From contig NC_088777.1 in assembly GCF_954871325.1 (NCBI RefSeq), forward strand, positions 46,105,366 through 46,169,365: a stretch of 64,000 nucleotides of DNA, in the 5' to 3' direction. This document shows positions 36,201 to 42,040 of this stretch, piece after piece. Positions within the stretch are counted from its first letter, which is position 1; every line of letters begins with the position of its first letter. The stretch is from Gordionus sp. m RMFG-2023. Taxonomy: Eukaryota; Nematomorpha; Gordioida; Chordodea; Parachordodidae. The notes under the pieces were generated by a model. It saw nothing but the letters and a program-made list of their open reading frames with translations, had not been told where the DNA came from and made no database searches. Both the position numbers and the translations under genes were made by a program.

Positions 36201-38466
36201 CAATCAAATATATAATTTTTTTAAAACATGATTTTTGTTTATATATCGTGCTAGACTAAGAATTCGCAACATCTACTTTCCGCTTTCAGGGTTGGAATGA
36301 TGGCGTTGGAATTGTTAGGCAAGAAAATTCAGGATGAAAGACCTCAAACAAAATACGCGCCTAACCCGCCATATGGAGAGGATGTCAAATGGCTCTCCCG
36401 AATCTCAATTATTTTAGGTTATTTGAGGCAATTCTCCTATAATGGCCGTTTTAGATTGTTAAATTATTGCGAAATTCATATTCATATTATGGGGTTTTAA
36501 ACTTTGAATGGTTTAACTAAGGTCTTGCTGTATAAACTGGCGATTTAAATATAATTTTAAAAAATCTTTAGATATTTCATCTTGTTTTTTTCGGTACCCT
36601 CATTTTATCCTTACTCTGTCTCTGCAAAGTCTCATTATTATTATTATTATTGTATAGGTTTTCAATATATAAACCTCTTGTTTTCGCTTAGTGTCATCTC
36701 ACCCTTGCAAAGTGTTTAAAATATCAAAGCTCAACTTAAAAATTTATAAATAAGATATAACAGTTTTAAAAGTTGTTTCGGACAGGGGTGTGAACCCGAA
36801 CCCTGGTTTGGCTGAATCCCAACCCAGACCCTTTTAAAAGTAATAGGTTCTAGGTGTCCAAGAAAAATATTAAATTAAAAAATTTTTTTGAGGAATCATT
36901 TTTTTTCTCTTCCCATTTTTCAAAATGTCCTTTTTATACTTCAATTTTAAAGTTAATATCTTGTCAATTTTAGAAAGTGAAATATTGTGAATTTTGTAAT
37001 TGTGTAGGTAATAATATTTCATTATAATTTATTAGTATGCTATATAATAGGAATTTTATATTAATTTTAGAAAGTGAAATTTTTGGATATATAGCAGTCG
37101 CGTAAATATTTCAGTGTATTTAGGCAATCATTTTGTTTGTAAAACAAAGTTATTATAGAAAAAAATAGATTTCAATATTTTTTTTAAGTTAACTGTTTTA
37201 AATAATCTAAATTTAATTGAAAAAATTGTAGTCCCAAGCCCATTAAAAAAAATTTTTAAAGACCCAGACCCGCTAGAAAATATAATTTAGGCCTATTCAC
37301 TGGTGTGTTTGACCCTACCCAATCATTCACGTTATCCCCCCCCCCCTCATCTAAATACTTGAAGATTAACGGGATAATATATTTTCTTGCAGAACGATAA
37401 AATCTTGATCACTAATTATTAATTCACCACATTGATAATTTATCTCACAGGGCCCACCTATTTTCATCAGTTTTGCGCTTCCGTTATCACCTGCATCCAA
37501 AGCCCTTTTATTCTTCAGGACGTTTTGGTCGACACGCAAACTTATATCCTAGATTCAAACAACTCGAACCTAGTTCAAACTTCAACCCCCTCGCAATCTT
37601 ACATACTTACAAACAATTTGAATTTCCCGTCTTTAGTTATAAATCCCCTCAATATTCCACAAAATGTTATTGCGGAAAAATACAATCTCGTTTCCAACCT
37701 TAATAAAGTTGCTAATAATGGTGTGACAAATTTGATAGGCTCCCCTGGTTATGGTGGCGGTGTAAATTTTCACCTCGACGACGCTTACAAAACTGCCTCT
37801 AGTTTAATTTACCACCAAAATTCCGTTACAAATAATAATTCGACAAACTTTTTAAATTTTACCACTGCCCTACCACCACCTTCGATCGGATCCGTTTATT
37901 TTGAAAATAGTATAAATAACGTCGCTAATTCTTTTAAGTTTTTACCAGTTACCTCATTACCATCCACGCCCGTTAGTCAGCATAATTCTCGACTAGAAGC
38001 CTCTATCATTTCGCCATTACGAACTAAATGCTGGCAAATGTAATAAAAAGTTTTTTTTATCGGTTAAAATGTAATTTTGAAAGATTTATGGTATTAAAAA
38101 CTTCGATTTAACCGATATATGAATAAATCCAAGAAAAGGACTGGCCAAGATCTTGATTTAACAACCGGTAGGGATTAACTTCTAAGTTCCAATCTTATTT
38201 CGATATGTTATCAAAAAAAAGGTTTAATTTTTTTTAAACTCAGGTATTCTCATTGGGCAACTATGCGTTTATCCCACATTACCCCGGACGAATACGAAGA
38301 TTTTGTTCAGTTATTGAACCACTCAAAAGTTGCATTTTATACATCGTCCGACGGATCCTCTAAATTTAACGATTTTCTGCAAAATATGCGTCGATCCAAA
38401 ATGCTCAAAAAGGATCTTTGGCAGAAAATAATCCAAAGTAAGCCAGATATCTTGGCAATCAATTAA
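9047..38466 (+). CDS. ZSWIM8: ZSWIM8 / Dora / EBAX-1 orthologue, 24 exons
   Basis: ZSWIM8 is a SWIM zinc-finger protein that acts as substrate receptor of a cullin-RING ubiquitin ligase with Elongin B/C; in mammals, flies and worms it drives target-directed microRNA degradation. Exons by position: 9047-9203, 19010-19166, 19388-19482, 21349-21515, 21686-21872, 22119-22239, 23100-23295, 23777-23959, 26799-26931, 27898-28044, 28276-28346, 28449-28535, 28980-29501, 30029-30221, 30415-30794, 32876-32987, 33608-33863, 33989-34230, 34343-34551, 34745-34915, 35135-36003, 36290-36417, 37451-38039, 38244-38466. Every junction is GT-AG, phases match throughout, and the lengths sum to 5595 bases (1864 residues plus stop). 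Human ZSWIM8 is about 1840 residues. Conserved landmarks include TWRGWKK, YPPVPEQLQLRIAFWSF, the SWIM motif CSCECAQSSWCSH, LLRPLRGREPEGMWNLL, SPNWLSRTYSSH-like NWLSRTYSSHVSWITGQ, and a C-terminal ITPDEYEDFV. Splice sites are inferred; the exon 21 donor is the least certain. Confidence 0.95.
9803..9984. repeat. TA-type MITE, family with internal TCTGGAGATT block
   Basis: The ends are related inverted repeats (CAGCTCAATTTTTAAAAA near the left, AAAATTGAGCCATAACAC at the right). The inside has TATTTTGGCC, ACACAAGTCTGGAGATTATG and GCTCATAGAT, which recur in the copies near 14437, 14683 and 38554. The right end is followed by TA. Confidence 0.55.
11756..13289 (-). mobile_element. hAT transposon, internally deleted
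   Basis: The left end CAGTGGCGTATCCAGG and the inverse of the right end (CAGGCGCGTAACCAATGG) form an imperfect inverted repeat. A perfect 8-bp duplication TCAGAGGC flanks it (11748-11755 and 13290-13297). At 1.5 kb it is shorter than an autonomous hAT, and its transposase lacks the N-terminal half. A run GGGGGCTTCGCCCCC lies near the left end and G-rich sequence near the right, a feature shared with the MITE at 43009. Confidence 0.93.
12184..13021 (-). pseudogene. C-terminal part of a hAT (ZMYM1-like) transposase
   Basis: On the - strand three abutting frames, 13021-12746, 12749-12471 and 12420-12184, give YYKISIFISFLDTFL, then KLFYILACLPITTCTNERTF and SNLRGLKTYLRSTESRLNGL, the dimerisation region of the hAT group close to ZMYM1/THAP-type transposases. 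Frame changes between the pieces and the missing BED finger and catalytic N-terminal part make it non-functional. Confidence 0.82.
14437..14650. repeat. TA-type MITE with GTGCTGTTAAA ends
   Basis: The left end GTGCTGTTAAAGGGCTCG and right end CGTTTAACAACAC are inverted repeats, continued by long inner arms (GATTTTTAAAAACGGC against GCCGTTTTTAAAAATC). A TA dinucleotide flanks both ends, which suggests a Tc1/mariner-type target. No coding sequence. Confidence 0.75.
14683..14881. repeat. TA-type MITE, diverged copy
   Basis: It follows the previous copy by about 30 bases. The right half (GGCTTGCGTAATATTTTTTG, then GAGTTGGCCGTTTTTAAAAA) matches the 14437 copy, and the left end GTATTATTAAACGGC is a worn terminal repeat. 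The inside keeps ACACAAGCCTTGAGATTTC. Confidence 0.6.
14988..15673. mobile_element. Non-autonomous hAT-like element with GATGTACCGATA ends
   Basis: The left end AGGGATGTACCGATATTT and right end TGGTATCGGTACACCCA are inverted repeats of a type common in hAT elements. The inside repeats ATCGGAT words in both orientations near each end. An ATTTTTTT on each side (14980-14987 and 15674-15681) may be the 8-bp target duplication, though a T-run could match by chance. No transposase frame. Confidence 0.65.
16745..17062. repeat. Direct duplication, period about 192 bases
   Basis: Blocks TATCCGCTCTGATAGTAT and TTAAGTTCATATTT, ending CCGATTAGTATAAT, occur twice, the first starting near 16785 and the second near 16977. 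The copies differ at several positions, so the duplication is not recent. Confidence 0.65.
17128..17214. repeat. Short direct duplication, period about 45 bases
   Basis: CATTTTTTAACAAACTAAC and AAAAAATTAATTTGGGGTC occur twice in succession with one small insertion. Confidence 0.7.
18226..18318. repeat. 93-base palindromic mini-element
   Basis: CCTGCATTCACAGTTAGCGC at the left pairs with GCGCTAACTGTAAATGCAGG at the right, a 22-base inverted repeat with one mismatch around a 49-base centre. It is GC-richer than its surroundings. TTAT occurs near both edges but no clear target duplication is visible. It is either a tiny MITE or a strong RNA hairpin in ZSWIM8 intron 1. Confidence 0.7.
19010..19166 (+). 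CDS. ZSWIM8: ZSWIM8 exon 2
   Basis: After the acceptor TTACAG the frame reads TESLVEIAAKRVAKCIPFEF and then VEKMYPPVPEQLQLRIAFWS, nearly identical to the vertebrate protein. It ends in phase 2 inside the Arg codon of ENEEEIR. Confidence 0.95.
19388..19482 (+). CDS. ZSWIM8: ZSWIM8 exon 3
   Basis: It reads LYSCLANGSGDEFCRGESLF and then KMKVINEALQIG, matching the vertebrate LYSCLANGSADEFQRG block. Acceptor TCCTAG, donor G|GTAAAT (phase 1). Confidence 0.95.
20952..21314. mobile_element. hAT MITE with GATCTGCATCGGGCC end, copy 1
   Basis: The left end TAGTGATCTGCATCGGGCC and right end GGGCCTAACTTTGCAGATTT plus CTA are related inverted repeats, and GGCCCGG words cluster at both sides of an AT-rich core. 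Flanks GGCAGTAA (20944-20951) and GGCAGTAT (21315-21322) are an 8-bp target duplication with one mismatch. It lies 34 bases before exon 4. A second copy is at 56095-56471. Confidence 0.85.
21349..21515 (+). CDS. ZSWIM8: ZSWIM8 exon 4 (SWIM zinc finger)
   Basis: This exon holds the SWIM finger: CSCECAQSSWCSH fits C-x-C-x(n)-C-x-H, followed by IVALCLFRIHN as in other ZSWIM8 proteins. SWIM fingers bind zinc and mediate protein or nucleic-acid contacts. The acceptor is only 34 bases downstream of a MITE that ends at 21314. Confidence 0.96.
21686..21872 (+). CDS. ZSWIM8: ZSWIM8 exon 5 (Elongin/cullin-box region)
   Basis: It reads VPISESLSRLQREQLQKALQ, then YLISKLPRQILPTAQEILEE. In this family the region just after the SWIM finger carries the BC-box and cullin-box that recruit Elongin and the cullin; assigning SLSRLQREQL and LPRQILPTA to these boxes is my inference. 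Acceptor AAAAG, donor G|GTAAAA. Confidence 0.94.
22119..22239 (+). CDS. ZSWIM8: ZSWIM8 exon 6
   Basis: It reads WFLDEALLHDSIKKTLYKLC and then IPTPMVF, matching vertebrate WYLDESTLTDNIKKTLHKFC. Its acceptor directly follows a T-run and A-run tract. The exon ends in phase 2. Confidence 0.92.
23100..23295 (+). CDS. ZSWIM8: ZSWIM8 exon 7
   Basis: It contains LLRPLRGREPEGMWNLLYIV, one of the most conserved blocks of the family, then a KKKDGNAVKLLEIITQECL segment. Acceptor GTAAAG, donor CGG|GTAATG (phase 0). Confidence 0.95.
23777..23959 (+). CDS. ZSWIM8: ZSWIM8 exon 8
   Basis: It reads ILNYWYNTKSAEI, a variable linker, then QHACLNLCEEIVHLWSICVM as in vertebrate AAHACASMCDEMVTLWRLAV. The donor GAG|GTTTTT opens directly into a T-run followed by an A-run. 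Confidence 0.92.
25090..25700 (+). pseudogene. Degenerate hAT transposase remnant in ZSWIM8 intron 8
   Basis: On the + strand one frame gives DDKARITTILDPRLKIKYFK, a hAT hallmark (TxLDPRxKxxxF). Further on come EIDFYLSEPRAKT and GTNLLSKESMFHKKK with KLIALKNLAWNY, in keeping with the end of a hAT transposase. Stops and frame changes are frequent and no terminal repeats were found. Confidence 0.65.
25845..25975. repeat. Cluster of ATTCGAATCGAAT-like palindromic words
   Basis: ATTATTCGAATCGAATAC, TTATTCGTACGAATACGG, TTATTCGATCGATTAAACG and AATCGAATAAGAATAATG follow within 130 bases. Such self-complementary words mark subterminal regions of some hAT elements, and a hAT remnant lies just upstream, so this may be its right end. 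Confidence 0.5.
26010..26310 (+). pseudogene. piggyBac transposase C-terminal remnant
   Basis: The + strand reads MTMKDFRRKLISDMLAKMI, then LPHHIRSERRRRCTHCSTII, DEHRSHW and FRKNEIVFKHYE. The order FRxxL, HxI, CxxC with HR-W and a closing KHYE fits the cysteine-rich C-terminal domain of piggyBac transposases, with some cysteines lost. Stops interrupt it and no ends were seen. Confidence 0.6.
26799..26931 (+). CDS. ZSWIM8: ZSWIM8 exon 9
   Basis: It reads TIKEYLRSKHIYLMDKLVSI and then a His/Asn-rich stretch. It corresponds in place to vertebrate LCTQLRQWQLKVIENVKRG but sequence similarity is weak; splice phase and open frame support it. An internal GTAAGC after SIG is a possible alternative donor. 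Confidence 0.8.
27395..27710. repeat. Possible MITE rich in GGCCC/GGGCC words
   Basis: GCCCATGCCCTAGTGG, GACCCAGGCCCTTGGTCC at the left and GGCCAAGGGCCAGGGCC with GGCTGACTGGCCTGCCC at the right flank an AT-rich core, as in the MITEs at 20952 and 56095. I could not fix its exact ends or a target duplication. Confidence 0.4.
27898..28044 (+). CDS. ZSWIM8: ZSWIM8 exon 10
   Basis: It contains FPGFKPALEAC, matching the vertebrate FPGFRPAVEAC block, followed by a poorly conserved tail. The phase joins exon 9 (Gly) and exon 11 (Pro). Confidence 0.88.
28276..28346 (+). CDS. ZSWIM8: ZSWIM8 exon 11 (low-complexity linker)
   Basis: A short exon giving SLQSQSTNIEIEDKLCSPTD. It lies in the part of ZSWIM8 that is disordered and variable in all animals, so only frame, phase and the TTCAG acceptor support it. 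Confidence 0.65.
28449..28535 (+). CDS. ZSWIM8: ZSWIM8 exon 12 (Asn/Ser-rich linker)
   Basis: It reads SNMPNSTNSTSTNEPNYF and ends TDVQE before GTAATT. Acceptor ATAG. Like exon 11 it belongs to the disordered linker and rests on phase and open frame. Confidence 0.65.
28980..29501 (+). CDS. ZSWIM8: ZSWIM8 exon 13
   Basis: It opens with YYQVLGLYYHGHLKLATSMA and YQLASLLVQTP, an alpha-helical repeat segment matching the vertebrate ALHAHGYSSEASRLTVELA region, and closes with RPPASSKALE as in vertebrate RPPASTKALE. An Asn/His-rich stretch lies between. Confidence 0.94.
30029..30221 (+). CDS. ZSWIM8: ZSWIM8 exon 14
   Basis: It reads VKLANQESVLWDILIKIPMD and continues to LATLLFEALCST, matching vertebrate VKLAYQESEVAALLKKIPL. 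The donor A|GTTTGT at 30222 keeps phase 1 for exon 15; a stronger-looking GTGAGG at 30226 would break the frame. Confidence 0.88.
30415..30794 (+). CDS. ZSWIM8: ZSWIM8 exon 15
   Basis: The second half carries KIGLAALEMRTNISEIEYPL, then RRRGDLALLLLLTYKDDIYK, closely matching vertebrate ALGMKTTVSEAEHPLL...GDLALALMITYKDD. Acceptor TTATAG, donor CAA|GTAGTA (phase 0). Confidence 0.95.
31430..31612 (+). other. Upstream duplicate of ZSWIM8 exon 16 without a usable donor
   Basis: After a TTTAAG acceptor the frame reads IIDRFLDSYVHQMCKMPMPF and FYYNNNAS, plainly a copy of exon 16 (IMDRFLDSHVHQMCKRPMPC). Of the 28 aligned codons about four differ silently and five change the residue. The copy then diverges, has no GT where exon 16 has its donor, and runs to a TGA near 31610, with an AATAAA near 31692. 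It could be a dead exon copy or an alternative last exon. It cannot join exon 17 in frame through any GT I found. Confidence 0.75.
31922..32260 (-). other. Antisense open frame in ZSWIM8 intron 15
   Basis: Reading leftward on the - strand, an open stretch of about 100 residues gives RRFLAHCFKDNECLEDIKML, CLEEVCICLDSLNKNP and QFQLVLELNNVVLNN. The composition looks like a real helical protein rather than random translation, but I do not recognise it. It could be a fragment of a copied gene, a transposon piece, or chance. Confidence 0.3.
32876..32987 (+). CDS. ZSWIM8: ZSWIM8 exon 16
   Basis: It reads IMDRFLDSHVHQMCKRPMPC and ends NHAQT in phase 1 at GTTGAC. The start fits vertebrate KKILDKLLDRES after TYKDD. 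A second copy of this exon lies 1446 bases upstream. Confidence 0.88.
33044..33459. repeat. MITE with TAGAGGTCTGCA ends, in ZSWIM8 intron 16
   Basis: TAGAGGTCTGCAAATGG at the left and CGGCCCAAACCTCTA at the right are inverted repeats; GCCCxxx words near both ends and an AT-rich core resemble the element at 51264. No clean 8-bp duplication is visible. Confidence 0.55.
33608..33863 (+). CDS. ZSWIM8: ZSWIM8 exon 17 (disordered linker)
   Basis: The open frame extends upstream to 33472, but no AG exists before 33606, so the exon starts after ATTGAAG and gives DSPLRTNDNE. It is Ser/Asn/acidic-rich with no fold. Phase 1 in and phase 2 out match the neighbours, and codon choice resembles the other exons. 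Confidence 0.78.
33989..34230 (+). CDS. ZSWIM8: ZSWIM8 exon 18
   Basis: After a linker it reads SEAGAHYTFEFAKNLLIKAG and GNSNSDLFLH, then ALHFCAFQIG, matching vertebrate SEAAAHFYFELAKTVLIKAG. Donor G|GTGAGT is a full consensus site. Confidence 0.95.
34343..34551 (+). CDS. ZSWIM8: ZSWIM8 exon 19
   Basis: It reads LYALGLHNRVTPNWLSRTYS and SHVSWITGQTLEIGA, among the best conserved stretches of the protein. It ends CDSYM before GTAACT, phase 0. Confidence 0.97.
34745..34915 (+). CDS. ZSWIM8: ZSWIM8 exon 20
   Basis: It reads AAELALSCLNYCHALSITET and QRALIQCKEQNNEML, matching vertebrate AAELALSCLPHAHALNPNEI. The acceptor at 34744 is chosen over a nearby TATATAG because only it keeps the frame. 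Confidence 0.95.
35135..36003 (+). CDS. ZSWIM8: ZSWIM8 exon 21 (Pro-rich; 3' end uncertain)
   Basis: It starts VLFEVAKHWYSLHELTYHRH like vertebrate VLFEVAHQWFWLYEQT, then has a long Pro/Tyr/Asn-rich low-complexity tract, as in the vertebrate protein. The chosen donor GG|GTGTCT at 36004 is the only GT near the end that gives the phase exon 22 needs. The frame stays open to a stop at 36053 and includes EVFYR, which resembles the vertebrate AAYR just before VGM, so the true end may differ. Confidence 0.8.
36290..36417 (+). CDS. ZSWIM8: ZSWIM8 exon 22
   Basis: After TTTCAG it reads VGMMALELLGKKIQDERPQT and then NPPYGEDVKWLSRIS, matching vertebrate VGMLALEMLGRR...SPPYTDDVKWLLGLA. Donor G|GTTATT, phase 1. 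Confidence 0.95.
36784..37320. repeat. Possible MITE in ZSWIM8 intron 22
   Basis: The left side has AGGGGTGTGAACCCGAACCC and CCCAACCCAGACCC; the right side has CCCAAGCCCATT, GACCCAGACCCGC and CACTGGTGTGTTTGACCC. This arrangement of C-rich words around an AT-rich core is that of the other hAT-type MITEs here, but the ends are not resolved. Confidence 0.4.
37451..38039 (+). CDS. ZSWIM8: ZSWIM8 exon 23
   Basis: It begins GPTYFHQFCASVITCIQSPF and ILQDVLVDT, matching vertebrate VNYVHQFCVGAAKGVLSPFV. A long Asn/Ser/Pro-rich insert of about 150 residues follows that vertebrates lack, then KCWQM. Donor AT|GTAATA, phase 2. Confidence 0.93.
38244..38466 (+). CDS. ZSWIM8: ZSWIM8 exon 24 (last coding exon)
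   Basis: It reads YSHWATMRLSHITPDEYEDF and then FNDFLQNMRRSKMLKKDLWQ, matching vertebrate RLIHLTPADYDDFV...FNDILQNLKRSKQTKELWQ. The stop is TAA at 38464-38466. Confidence 0.97.
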
Positions 38467-38507
38467 ACTGTTCGATTTTATTCACATAAGTTTTAAAAAA
38501 AAGACAT

Positions 38508-38517
38508 AATAAATAAA
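38508..38517 (+). terminator. Overlapping polyadenylation signals of ZSWIM8
   Basis: Two AATAAA hexamers overlap at 38508-38513 and 38512-38517, about 42 bases after the stop codon. If used they give a very short 3' untranslated region. Confidence 0.6.
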
Positions 38518-38553
38518 AGAAAAAAGATTAGTTTAGCGAGTTGCAAGTCTATG

Positions 38554-38720
38554 GTTGTTAGAAAGCCCTGTTCGGATCTATTTTTTAAAAAAGACCCGAT
38601 TAAGATTTTAGCTAAAATTTCATGTAAATTTGAAGATTTTGCTCATAGATGGCAGAAAGGTTTGGACACTATTTGCAAAAATCGAAATCTTAATCGAGTC
38701 GTTTTTAAAAATCATTTTAG
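38554..38720. repeat. TA-type MITE, copy just downstream of ZSWIM8
   Basis: It contains GACCCGATTAAGATTTTAGC at the left and AAATCTTAATCGAGTCGTTT at the right as inverted arms, and the family block GAAGATTTTGCTCATAGATG inside. The ends are worn. Confidence 0.6.
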
Positions 38721-39264
38721 CTAGAAATTGCAAAGGACGCTTCCAAATAAGAATAATTTATAGCCAAGGTTTTTTAAGATAATATGCTATTAGTTTTTGC
38801 TGGCTAATTTTTTTTGTCATTTATAAAAAAAATAATGACTTTTATAAGTGTATCTCTTGTATCATTAAAAAAAAATATAATTTCATTAATTTATATTATT
38901 TTATCTTATCAAAAAATAATAATTAGATGTCCTGAATAATATGTCTTAGGTCATCGTTACTATAATCCACATATGAATGAATGTAGCGTTTTATACTTGG
39001 TGATTTGATTTGAAAAATACTATTTATTTTTTTACTTATATAAAAATGTAAATTTATATTTATTTATTAATTAAAATAATTTGGATATAAATGCGTATAT
39101 GATTGTTTTTTTATTATTATTATTGTATTTAGGAAGAAAAAAAAATATATCTAAATACAGTGTAACCTCCTTATTCAAATATAGAATTGGAGCACTCCTG
39201 TTACGAGATCAAATCTAAAAAGCCAGAACATAAAATTTTAGTTTTTCTGCCTACGTTTTGATTA

Positions 39265-39432
39265 GTGTCGTTAAAAACCCCGATTTGGGTCGATTTTTAA
39301 ATCGATCCGATTAAGATTTTGGTCAACATAATATTGTATAAGGCTCGAGTTTTAGCAATTACTACATACGTAATATGATTTTGGCTAAAATCTTAATCGG
39401 GCCTTCTTTAAAAATCGGCATTTTAACAACAC
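39265..39432. repeat. TA-type MITE with GTGTCGTTAAA ends
   Basis: Left GTGTCGTTAAAAACCCCGAT and right GGCATTTTAACAACAC are inverted repeats with TA on both sides (39263-39264 and 39433-39434). Inner arms GATTAAGATTTTGG and AAAATCTTAATCGG also pair. Same family as 14437. Confidence 0.75.
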
Positions 39433-39484
39433 TAGTTTTGATAAACAACGTCCAAATTTTATTAAACATCTTTAGTATGAACCA

Positions 39485-39832
39485 TTGCTGCCATCAAAAA
39501 AACAATTGGGTAAGCCAGTTTTCCCTCTGATTCCCCTTCATTTTTTGCTCTTCGGAGCATCGCTATTTATGAAATCTATTTTCCTCATATTATCCGTTAT
39601 CACATCCATATGGGTCTTGATTCTTCCTCGTGACTTTGATCCACTTCCCAATCATTTTTTTGACATGCCCAAATTACCTCAGTCTATTCCTTCCCATCAC
39701 CACTCCAATCGCCTCTATTCCATTTCTTTCTCGCAATTCCAATATATCATCTTAACTTGTAAATATGCACAATTTCAAACTTGTAAAATATTTATTAAAC
39801 ATAATAAGCTACCTAAAATCTGTAAAGTGTAA
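39485..39832 (+). CDS. Unrecognised open frame with a hydrophobic segment
   Basis: 115 codons beginning MLPSKKQLGKPVFPLIP, with a strongly hydrophobic stretch FLLFGASLFMKSIFLILSVI that would span a membrane. I know no family for it, there is no obvious splice context, and AT-rich DNA yields hydrophobic frames by chance. It lies about 1 kb past the ZSWIM8 stop. Probably not a gene. Confidence 0.15.
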   Translation: MLPSKKQLGKPVFPLIPLHFLLFGASLFMKSIFLILSVITSIWVLILPRDFDPLPNHFFDMPKLPQSIPSHHHSNRLYSISFSQFQYIILTCKYAQFQTCKIFIKHNKLPKICKV

Positions 39833-40554
39833 ATCGTAGGCAAATGAAATACTTTAGATACAAAATTTGTAAAAACGTTTGTGATTTTTTATTGAACAAT
39901 TATTTTCGATTTATTTTTCAGAGTTTGGGAATCCGATTAAAAATGGTTCCAGTTCGTAAAATTTAAGCGATATAAATAAATCTTCCTAATATGTATTTTT
40001 ATTCTTTTGTTAGTTATGGTTCCCTGAAATTTTAAAATGCCCATTCTCATTAAACGAAAATTATGGTAGATTATGACCGGTTCCAAGGTGTGTCGAAAAA
40101 AATAAAACCACCTTTTAAGAAGTCTATTTATTTATTATCAGAATTCTAAATGAAATTACTAAGTTCTTTAGGATGACTACCTATTTTGCTTAGCAACTTC
40201 AATGTTCTTGCATTTAAATCTTTTTGTGAATACTTAGATTTTAAGAACTTATAGAGTTGTATAATATTTTATAGAAATTGATCTTTTTTTTTATAATTAA
40301 ATTTAAGTGTTAATACTGATAAAATAGGCTGTTAAATATTTGGATTCTCGGCTCATATTTTTAGACGGATTTTTTCTTCAATTTTATATAAAATAATAAT
40401 ATCAAATCTTTGATATGTATTAGAACCCTACCCGAACAGATCAGTAAATTATTCTCTTGGATTCGGTTTAGGACCTTGCCAAAAATTTGCGTCAGATGTG
40501 AAAAATATTACTTAGGTTAAATTAGTCGAATGAAACTTTTCTCAGATTCAGTCA

Positions 40555-40745
40555 CTATAATTGTATCCTATAAATTATAACCTCAATATGACTATTCCTT
40601 AGATTATAACATCAATATGACTATCCTGTGAATTATAACCTCAATATGAATATCCCAAGATTATAACCTCAAGATGATTATCCCATAAATTGTAACCTCA
40701 ATATGACTATTTAATAGATTATAACTTCGATATAATTTTTCCCTA
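40555..40745. repeat. Minisatellite, unit about 31 bases, six copies
   Basis: The unit is close to AGATTATAACCTCAATATGA followed by CTATCCCAT, repeated about six times with substitutions (for example ATTATAACATCAATATGAC and AATTGTAACCTCAATATGAC). The units run on without spacers, so this is not a CRISPR array. Confidence 0.85.
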
Positions 40746-40799
40746 GATTATATGTTAATGTCTTTTATTGTCAATATATCCGGAAGAGTATACCATATA

Positions 40800-41300
40800 T
40801 CAGTTTCAAAAAGAGACGATTCAAATAATGGTTCCAAAGCGTACCAAAAACAGATACAATCTAAATGGACGATTTGATAAATACTATGGTAGGTCAATGC
40901 CACAGATATAATAATGGAATGAATACGATAAATTTCATCGTCAATACAAATTCCTATTCAATCAACACGTGGATTTCAATGGTCTTGACAAATTCGCCTG
41001 ACTTATTCTTCTGGTGGAAATGGCTGGTTGTCCAAGCAATCAGAACTAATATAGATCACCATCTATAATCCTTTGACGGCACAAGGAATGACCCAAGCTT
41101 TTCATTCTTCACCCAAATTAATGATAAAGAAAGCGTATCCGATGTCAATAGTTCAGCAAAAAAATTTCAATCTCAAAAAAATTCCTATGAAACGATGAAC
41201 TAAAGATACGAAGACCTATGTCCAAAACAATTGTAGTTACTAAAGAGATGCAAGGAGATTTTGCGAAATGACCATTAATGAGGGGATAAATAAGAAAAAT
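40800..41300 (+). pseudogene. Faint transposase-like relic, possibly piggyBac
   Basis: A 67-codon frame at 40865-41068 and the sequence around it look like eroded coding DNA. DDLINTMVGQCHRYNNG, SYSINTWIS and FFWWKWLVVQAIRTN can be laid against the YNxxMGGVDxxDQN...YR...W...QNAW region of piggyBac, but the match is weak and stops follow. Treat the family as a guess. Confidence 0.25.
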
Positions 41301-41384
41301 ATAAAATCATTAATTATTAATATAAATAGTTTTTTTTAAAAATTATATATGAATATGTATAATAGGCCTGAGAATATCTCTGAA

Positions 41385-42040
41385 AAATAAGGGAGGTGAA
41401 GGATGCGGTTCAGGTTCGGTTTTACGTAAAAAATATAGGTAGGTTCTGGTTCGGTTTAGGGAAATATTTTTGAACCCGGGTTTAGTTCCGGGTTCAGCTG
41501 GGGTTTAAGAATTTTTGAATTGATTAAAAAAAATTTATATTTAAATCATAATTAAAAAACTAGATATTTATAGGCAAACCAATAAGTGCCCTACATCTTT
41601 GTTTAACAATTTTTAAGTTAGATTTTAAGAATTCTTTAAATTAACAATATCCAATATAATAATTTTTACTTCGACTTGTTCACTTTCATTTTCCTCTAAT
41701 TTTTGAGAATAAGTTAAAAATTAAATGGGGTAAAATTTAATTGTTTAAAATATACTAACACTCCAATGGGAATCTTTGAAAATAAATTAAAAAAATTATA
41801 AAAATGAATTAAGTTGTTTAAAATATATTTACACTTCATTTTATTGGAAATTTGAAAATATAATAAAATCTCAATTAAATTATTAATATTTGTATTAACA
41901 ATTATACAAATATTTTAATATATGATTTTAAACAATACACTGAACCCGGGTTCAAATAAAATTCCCAGGTTGGTTCAGGGTTTTACATATTTTATAAACA
42001 GGGTTCAGGTTCGGTTTGTGTTCAATAAAAAATAATTAAT
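41385..42040. repeat. Possible MITE bounded by GGTTCAGG words
   Basis: GCGGTTCAGGTTCGGTTTT, GGTTCTGGTTCGG and GAACCCGGGTTTAG occur at the left; CTGAACCCGGGTTC, GGTTGGTTCAGGG and GGGTTCAGGTTCGG at the right, around an AT-rich core. The architecture suggests a hAT-type MITE, ends unresolved. Confidence 0.4.

Noticed and set aside
40555-40745. CRISPR-like array
   Set aside because: Units abut without spacers and diverge gradually, which is a minisatellite; the window is also eukaryotic.
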